From an uncultured Porphyromonadaceae bacterium (GTDB taxonomy: Bacteria > Bacteroidota > Bacteroidia > Bacteroidales > Muribaculaceae), in the NCBI GenBank assembly GCA_947427285.1, contig CANEHE010000002.1, forward strand, positions 62,001-126,000: a stretch of DNA of 64,000 nucleotides. Direction: 5' to 3'. Positions 60,579 through 64,000 of the stretch are shown here, piece after piece (within the stretch, counting starts at the first letter, position 1; each line of letters starts with the position of its first letter). The notes beneath the pieces were generated by a model, which was not told the origin of the DNA, made no database searches, and worked only from the letters and a program-made list of their open reading frames with translations. Position numbers and translations under genes: made by a program.

Positions 60579-62747
60579 TCAAAGATGTGTAGACAGGAAC
60601 TCCGCTATTTTTCTGAAAAGCATCGTCCTTGCATTACACATCGGAAGGCTATGCTCAAACCCGGTGTATGCCATCATGTCAAACAACTTACCTTCGGCAT
60701 TCAATTTGGAAGTATATTTAAGAGTATTGTAAAAATGGACGTTGTCATCACTGGTGCCAGACATAATCAGCAACTTTGCATTCATCCGATCTGTACGAAG
60801 CAGCGTGGATGCCTCATTGTAACCGGATTCATTCTGTTCCGGAGTAGACATATAACGCTCCGTGTAGATGGAATCGTAAAAACGCCAGTCTGTCACCGGA
60901 GCCATCGCTATGCCAGCTTTAAAAGGGCTGTCAGGAGAGGATAGTTCCATAAGTGTCATATATCCTCCATAACTCCATCCGAAACAAGCTATCCTCGTTG
61001 AATCAATATATGGCAATGAGGCGAAATAACGCGCACCGGCAATCTGATCTTCAGTCTCATAACGGCCCAGATGACGATACACACAATTTGCCCAAGCACG
61101 ACTACGATTCCCTGTGCCTCTTCCGTCCACACAGGCCACCAGATATCCTTGGGAAGCCAGATAAAAGACACCCTCCATCGACCACTTGTTAAGCACCTGC
61201 TGGGAATCAGGTCCGTTATACTGATATGTCAGAAGCGGATATTTCTTCGACGAGTTGAAATCAGACGGCAATATCATATATGCGTTCATCTCATCGCCCG
61301 AAGAATTCCTTACTGTCATTAGCTGCTTTTTGGGAGCATTGGCATATTTTTCAGCATACTCTCTGTTAAGCTCCAGATCCGCTATTTTTGTGCCTTTGGC
61401 ATTCCATAACGTATACTGGGTAGGAGTAGATATATCACTGAACGTCCGGACATAATATGAGAAATCCGAGCTGAACGACGCACTCTCAAATCCTTGACCC
61501 GGATGCAACATAGTCATTTTACCACCAGCATCTATGCGTGCCACATTCCGGTTTATCGCGCCATTCATGGTACCTTGTATAAAAGTATTGCCACGGGCAT
61601 CAATACCATAAAGATCCGTCACATTGAAATCACCCTGTGTTATCGGACCTAAAGGCGCACCTGAATATGTGTATTTATAAAGATGTCTGTATCCGCTCCG
61701 TTCGCTTCCTATCACAAAAAAATCCTTTTCATATCTGACCATCTGATATGCTGCAGGAGAAAGCCATGCCTCGGTTTTCTCATTGAGAATTGCCTTGGCT
61801 ACGGTAGAACCTGGATTTACAGAGTAAAGTGTCATATTATTCTGATCCCTGTTCAGCACCATTGCCATGACACGATCACCAGCGAACTCTACCGAAGGGA
61901 TATAATCTGATTCGGAAAGAGGCAGATCCATCTTCTTAATTACCCTTGTATTGAGATCGTATGCGTGCAACGACACTATCGAATTGGGATATCCGGCCAA
62001 AGGATATTTATATCTGTAACTTTCAGGATAAAGATCATTATCTGGATTATCCCCGCAATAACTGGTGTAGTTGTCAAAACTGTAAGTGGGAACTTTAGAC
62101 TCATCAAAACGGACGAAAACAAGAATATTGTCATCATTGCTCCAACGCATGGTGTTTTCAACGCCGAATTCCTCCTCATAACCCCAATCAGGAGTGCCAT
62201 ATATGATAGCGTTTACTGCTCCGTCGGAAGTGACCGCATTGTCGGTACCATAGTCAAGATTCGATATGAAAATATTGTTATCGCGTGTATAGGCTACCAT
62301 TCTCCCGTCGTGAGATAACGTAGCCCCCCTCTGAGGTCCTTTATGGGAAACTTGCTTTAATGTGCTCCGTATAACATCATACACATAATAATCCGCTGTA
62401 AAGGAATGACGATATATTTTCTTTACATTTGTCCATAGGAGAATCTTCTTTTCATTGCTTGACAGAGTATATCCGTCGAACGATTCTATTCGAACATCGC
62501 CTTTCACACCAGATATCGAAAAAAGTTCACCAGTCTTTCTACCAGTTTTGTAACTGTAGATCTCAATGGCATCTTTCGATTCGGATATGGCAGCGTACGA
62601 TACACCGTCAGAAAGCGGTGTCATCGCCTTTATGGATTTAGGAGCCGCCACTTTCGGATCACAGAAGTCCTCGGGAGAAAGGGCCTGCACAGACACTGTG
62701 GTACCACATATCACCATACCGGAAATAAACTTAGCAAGTCTACACAT
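60579..62747 (-). CDS. Dipeptidyl peptidase IV family serine peptidase (S9B)
   Basis: 722 residues with a signal peptide (ICGTTVSVQAL). The N-terminal propeller (about 40-480) includes EEFGVENTMRWSNDDNILVFVRFDES, where the EE pair is the dipeptide N-terminus anchor typical of DPP4. The catalytic alpha/beta-hydrolase domain has Ser592 in GWSYGGYMTLMELS, the acid in GTSDDNVHFYN and His699 in GFEHSLPM. It removes X-Pro or X-Ala dipeptides from peptide N-termini in the periplasm, as in Porphyromonas and Bacteroides DPP4, supporting peptide use as nutrient. It lies 26 nt after proS in the same direction. Confidence 0.94.
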   Translation of the reverse strand: MCRLAKFISGMVICGTTVSVQALSPEDFCDPKVAAPKSIKAMTPLSDGVSYAAISESKDAIEIYSYKTGRKTGELFSISGVKGDVRIESFDGYTLSSNEKKILLWTNVKKIYRHSFTADYYVYDVIRSTLKQVSHKGPQRGATLSHDGRMVAYTRDNNIFISNLDYGTDNAVTSDGAVNAIIYGTPDWGYEEEFGVENTMRWSNDDNILVFVRFDESKVPTYSFDNYTSYCGDNPDNDLYPESYRYKYPLAGYPNSIVSLHAYDLNTRVIKKMDLPLSESDYIPSVEFAGDRVMAMVLNRDQNNMTLYSVNPGSTVAKAILNEKTEAWLSPAAYQMVRYEKDFFVIGSERSGYRHLYKYTYSGAPLGPITQGDFNVTDLYGIDARGNTFIQGTMNGAINRNVARIDAGGKMTMLHPGQGFESASFSSDFSYYVRTFSDISTPTQYTLWNAKGTKIADLELNREYAEKYANAPKKQLMTVRNSSGDEMNAYMILPSDFNSSKKYPLLTYQYNGPDSQQVLNKWSMEGVFYLASQGYLVACVDGRGTGNRSRAWANCVYRHLGRYETEDQIAGARYFASLPYIDSTRIACFGWSYGGYMTLMELSSPDSPFKAGIAMAPVTDWRFYDSIYTERYMSTPEQNESGYNEASTLLRTDRMNAKLLIMSGTSDDNVHFYNTLKYTSKLNAEGKLFDMMAYTGFEHSLPMCNARTMLFRKIAEFLSTHL

Positions 62748-62773
62748 CTTCGCTGAACTTTATCTTAATTTCA

Positions 62774-64000
62774 TCAATATGCTCTGGCAAAAATAACTCT
62801 TCTGGCAGAAGGTTTCCCTGTCACCATGCATTTTCCCGGAGTCGGATCTCCTTCAAATGGTATGCACCGTATTGTGGCTTTTGTCTCCTCCTTGATTTTT
62901 TCTTCTGTCTCGGAGGTTCCGTCCCAATGGGCTAATATAAAGCCTCCTTCCTCTATCTTGGTCTTAAATTCATCGTATGTATCGACGGTGTATGTTTTGG
63001 CCTCACGCATGGCAAGAGCTTTTCTGAAAAGATTTGTCTGAATATCATCAAGCAAACGTACGATTTCATCCTCTATACCATCGAAAGCGACTGTTTCTTT
63101 CTCCAAGGTGTCACGACGCATTATTTCCACCGTCCCGTTCTCCAGATCTCGCGCACCGATAGCAAGACGCACAGGAACACCTTTTACCTCATAGTCAGCA
63201 AACTTGAAGCCAGGACGCTTATTGTCAGCATCGTCATACTTCACACTGATTCCTCGACGACGCAATTCAGTCAGAAGTGGTTCCACACGCTCGGATATTG
63301 TCTTCAACTGATCGTTATCCTTATATATGGGCACAATCACTACTTGTATCGGAGCCAGACGCGGAGGTAATACAAGTCCGTTGTCATCGCTATGAGTCAT
63401 GATCAAGGCACCCATAAGCCGGGTTGAGGCACCCCATGAGGTAGCCCATACGTATTCCGGTTTGTTGTCCTTATTCATAAAAGTCACATCGAACGCTTTC
63501 GCGAAATTCTGACCGAGAAAATGCGAAGTACCGCTCTGGAGAGCTTTCCCGTCCTGCATCATCGCCTCTATAGTAAATGTATCAATGGCACCGGCAAAAC
63601 GTTCGTTTGCCGATTTCACGCCTGTAATTACAGGAACCGCCATATAATCACGGGCAAATGTCGCGTATACATTCAACATACGGTGTGCCTCCTCCTGAGC
63701 CTCTTCCTTTGTGGCATGGGCCGTATGCCCCTCCTGCCATAAAAATTCAGCAGTCCTGAGGAACATCCGAGTACGCATCTCCCAACGCATCACATTAGCC
63801 CATTGATTGACCAATATCGGAAGATCCCGATAGGAATGAATCCAATTTTTATATGTATTCCAGATGATAGTCTCGGAAGTAGGACGGATAATCAATTCCT
63901 CCTCCAGACGGGCTGCAGGATCAACCACCACACCATTGCCATCAGGATCATTTTTAAGACGATAGTGGGTCACAACCGCACATTCTTTCGCAAAACCCTC
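62774..64000 (-). CDS. proS: Prolyl-tRNA synthetase (5' end outside the window)
   Basis: The C-terminal ~408 residues; the frame runs off the right edge ([10 protein letters not shown] precedes the visible THYRLK). Class II motif 2 is in [18 protein letters not shown] and [31 protein letters not shown]; motif 3 is in [29 protein letters not shown]. The anticodon-binding domain follows (VVIVPIYKD), then the C-terminal zinc-like domain ending [18 protein letters not shown]. This is the archaeal/eukaryotic-type (type 3) ProRS, common in Bacteroidetes. It heads the operon with DPP4, the unknown membrane protein and miaA, as far as visible. Confidence 0.95.
   Translation of the reverse strand, partial: EGFAKECAVVTHYRLKNDPDGNGVVVDPAARLEEELIIRPTSETIIWNTYKNWIHSYRDLPILVNQWANVMRWEMRTRMFLRTAEFLWQEGHTAHATKEEAQEEAHRMLNVYATFARDYMAVPVITGVKSANERFAGAIDTFTIEAMMQDGKALQSGTSHFLGQNFAKAFDVTFMNKDNKPEYVWATSWGASTRLMGALIMTHSDDNGLVLPPRLAPIQVVIVPIYKDNDQLKTISERVEPLLTELRRRGISVKYDDADNKRPGFKFADYEVKGVPVRLAIGARDLENGTVEIMRRDTLEKETVAFDGIEDEIVRLLDDIQTNLFRKALAMREAKTYTVDTYDEFKTKIEEGGFILAHWDGTSETEEKIKEETKATIRCIPFEGDPTPGKCMVTGKPSARRVIFARAY

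Noticed and set aside
1-64000. CRISPR arrays, restriction systems, phage or IS elements
   Set aside because: No regularly spaced repeats, transposase, integrase or defence gene motifs were found in the translated frames.

Overview
The window reads as a chromosomal segment of a Bacteroidales bacterium, plausibly of the Muribaculaceae/Porphyromonadaceae type (lineage is an inference). The evidence is the SprA/Sov translocon of the type IX secretion system (T9SS), proteins with T9SS-like C-terminal tails, an RprX/RprY-type two-component pair, fused FeoA-FeoB, malic enzyme fused to a phosphotransacetylase domain, PIF1 helicase with TPRs, and DPP4. At least a dozen promoters fit the Bacteroidetes pattern (TTTG or TTG at -33, 19-20 nt, TAnnTTTG at -7), and Shine-Dalgarno sequences are almost absent. 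I saw no rRNA, CRISPR array, prophage or insertion sequence. Most of the window is ordinary core genome.

Layout. 1-7 kb: end of a cyclophilin, a five-repeat DUF349 protein, an orphan undecaprenyl-phosphate sugar transferase, tRNA-Glu(CTC), and a LysM/periplasmic-binding protein paired with an outer-membrane barrel. 7-13.4 kb: anaerobic ribonucleotide reductase (nrdD-nrdG), then a cell-wall neighbourhood. Here an L,D-transpeptidase lipoprotein lies divergent from a sugar kinase fused to a RapZ C-terminal domain and a MurU-like nucleotidyltransferase. The L,D-transpeptidase has a long, apparently highly structured 5' leader. 13.4-23.4 kb: leftward cluster ruvA-sprA-trypsin-like lipoprotein-DUF3108. 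23.5-30 kb: recR and a GNAT rightward, against a leftward group of DUF2156 protein, polyprenol-phosphate sugar transferase, dihydroorotase and PIF1-TPR helicase. 30-41.7 kb: ECF-like sigma factor, malate dehydrogenase, nitroreductase, MscS channel, clostripain-family lipoprotein, rprX-rprY-type regulators, cdsA and feoAB. 41.8-48.5 kb: two tandem adhesin-like T9SS cargo genes. 48.5-64 kb: SLC45-type transporter, endonuclease IV, TamB-like protein, malic enzyme, and a leftward proS-DPP4-membrane protein-miaA cluster cut by the right edge.

The two strongest leads are these. (1) An 8-G tract at 41997-42004 separates a signal-peptide ORF from a 1430-residue adhesin ORF. Losing one G would fuse them into a 1493-residue secreted protein, so this looks like a phase-variable surface protein in the OFF state (or a sequencing indel). 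(2) A roughly 190-nt element at 10847-11035 has 21-nt complementary ends and internal helices. A canonical minus-strand promoter would start transcription exactly at its edge, so it forms the leader of the L,D-transpeptidase mRNA. It may be an undescribed structured RNA or a dispersed repeat.
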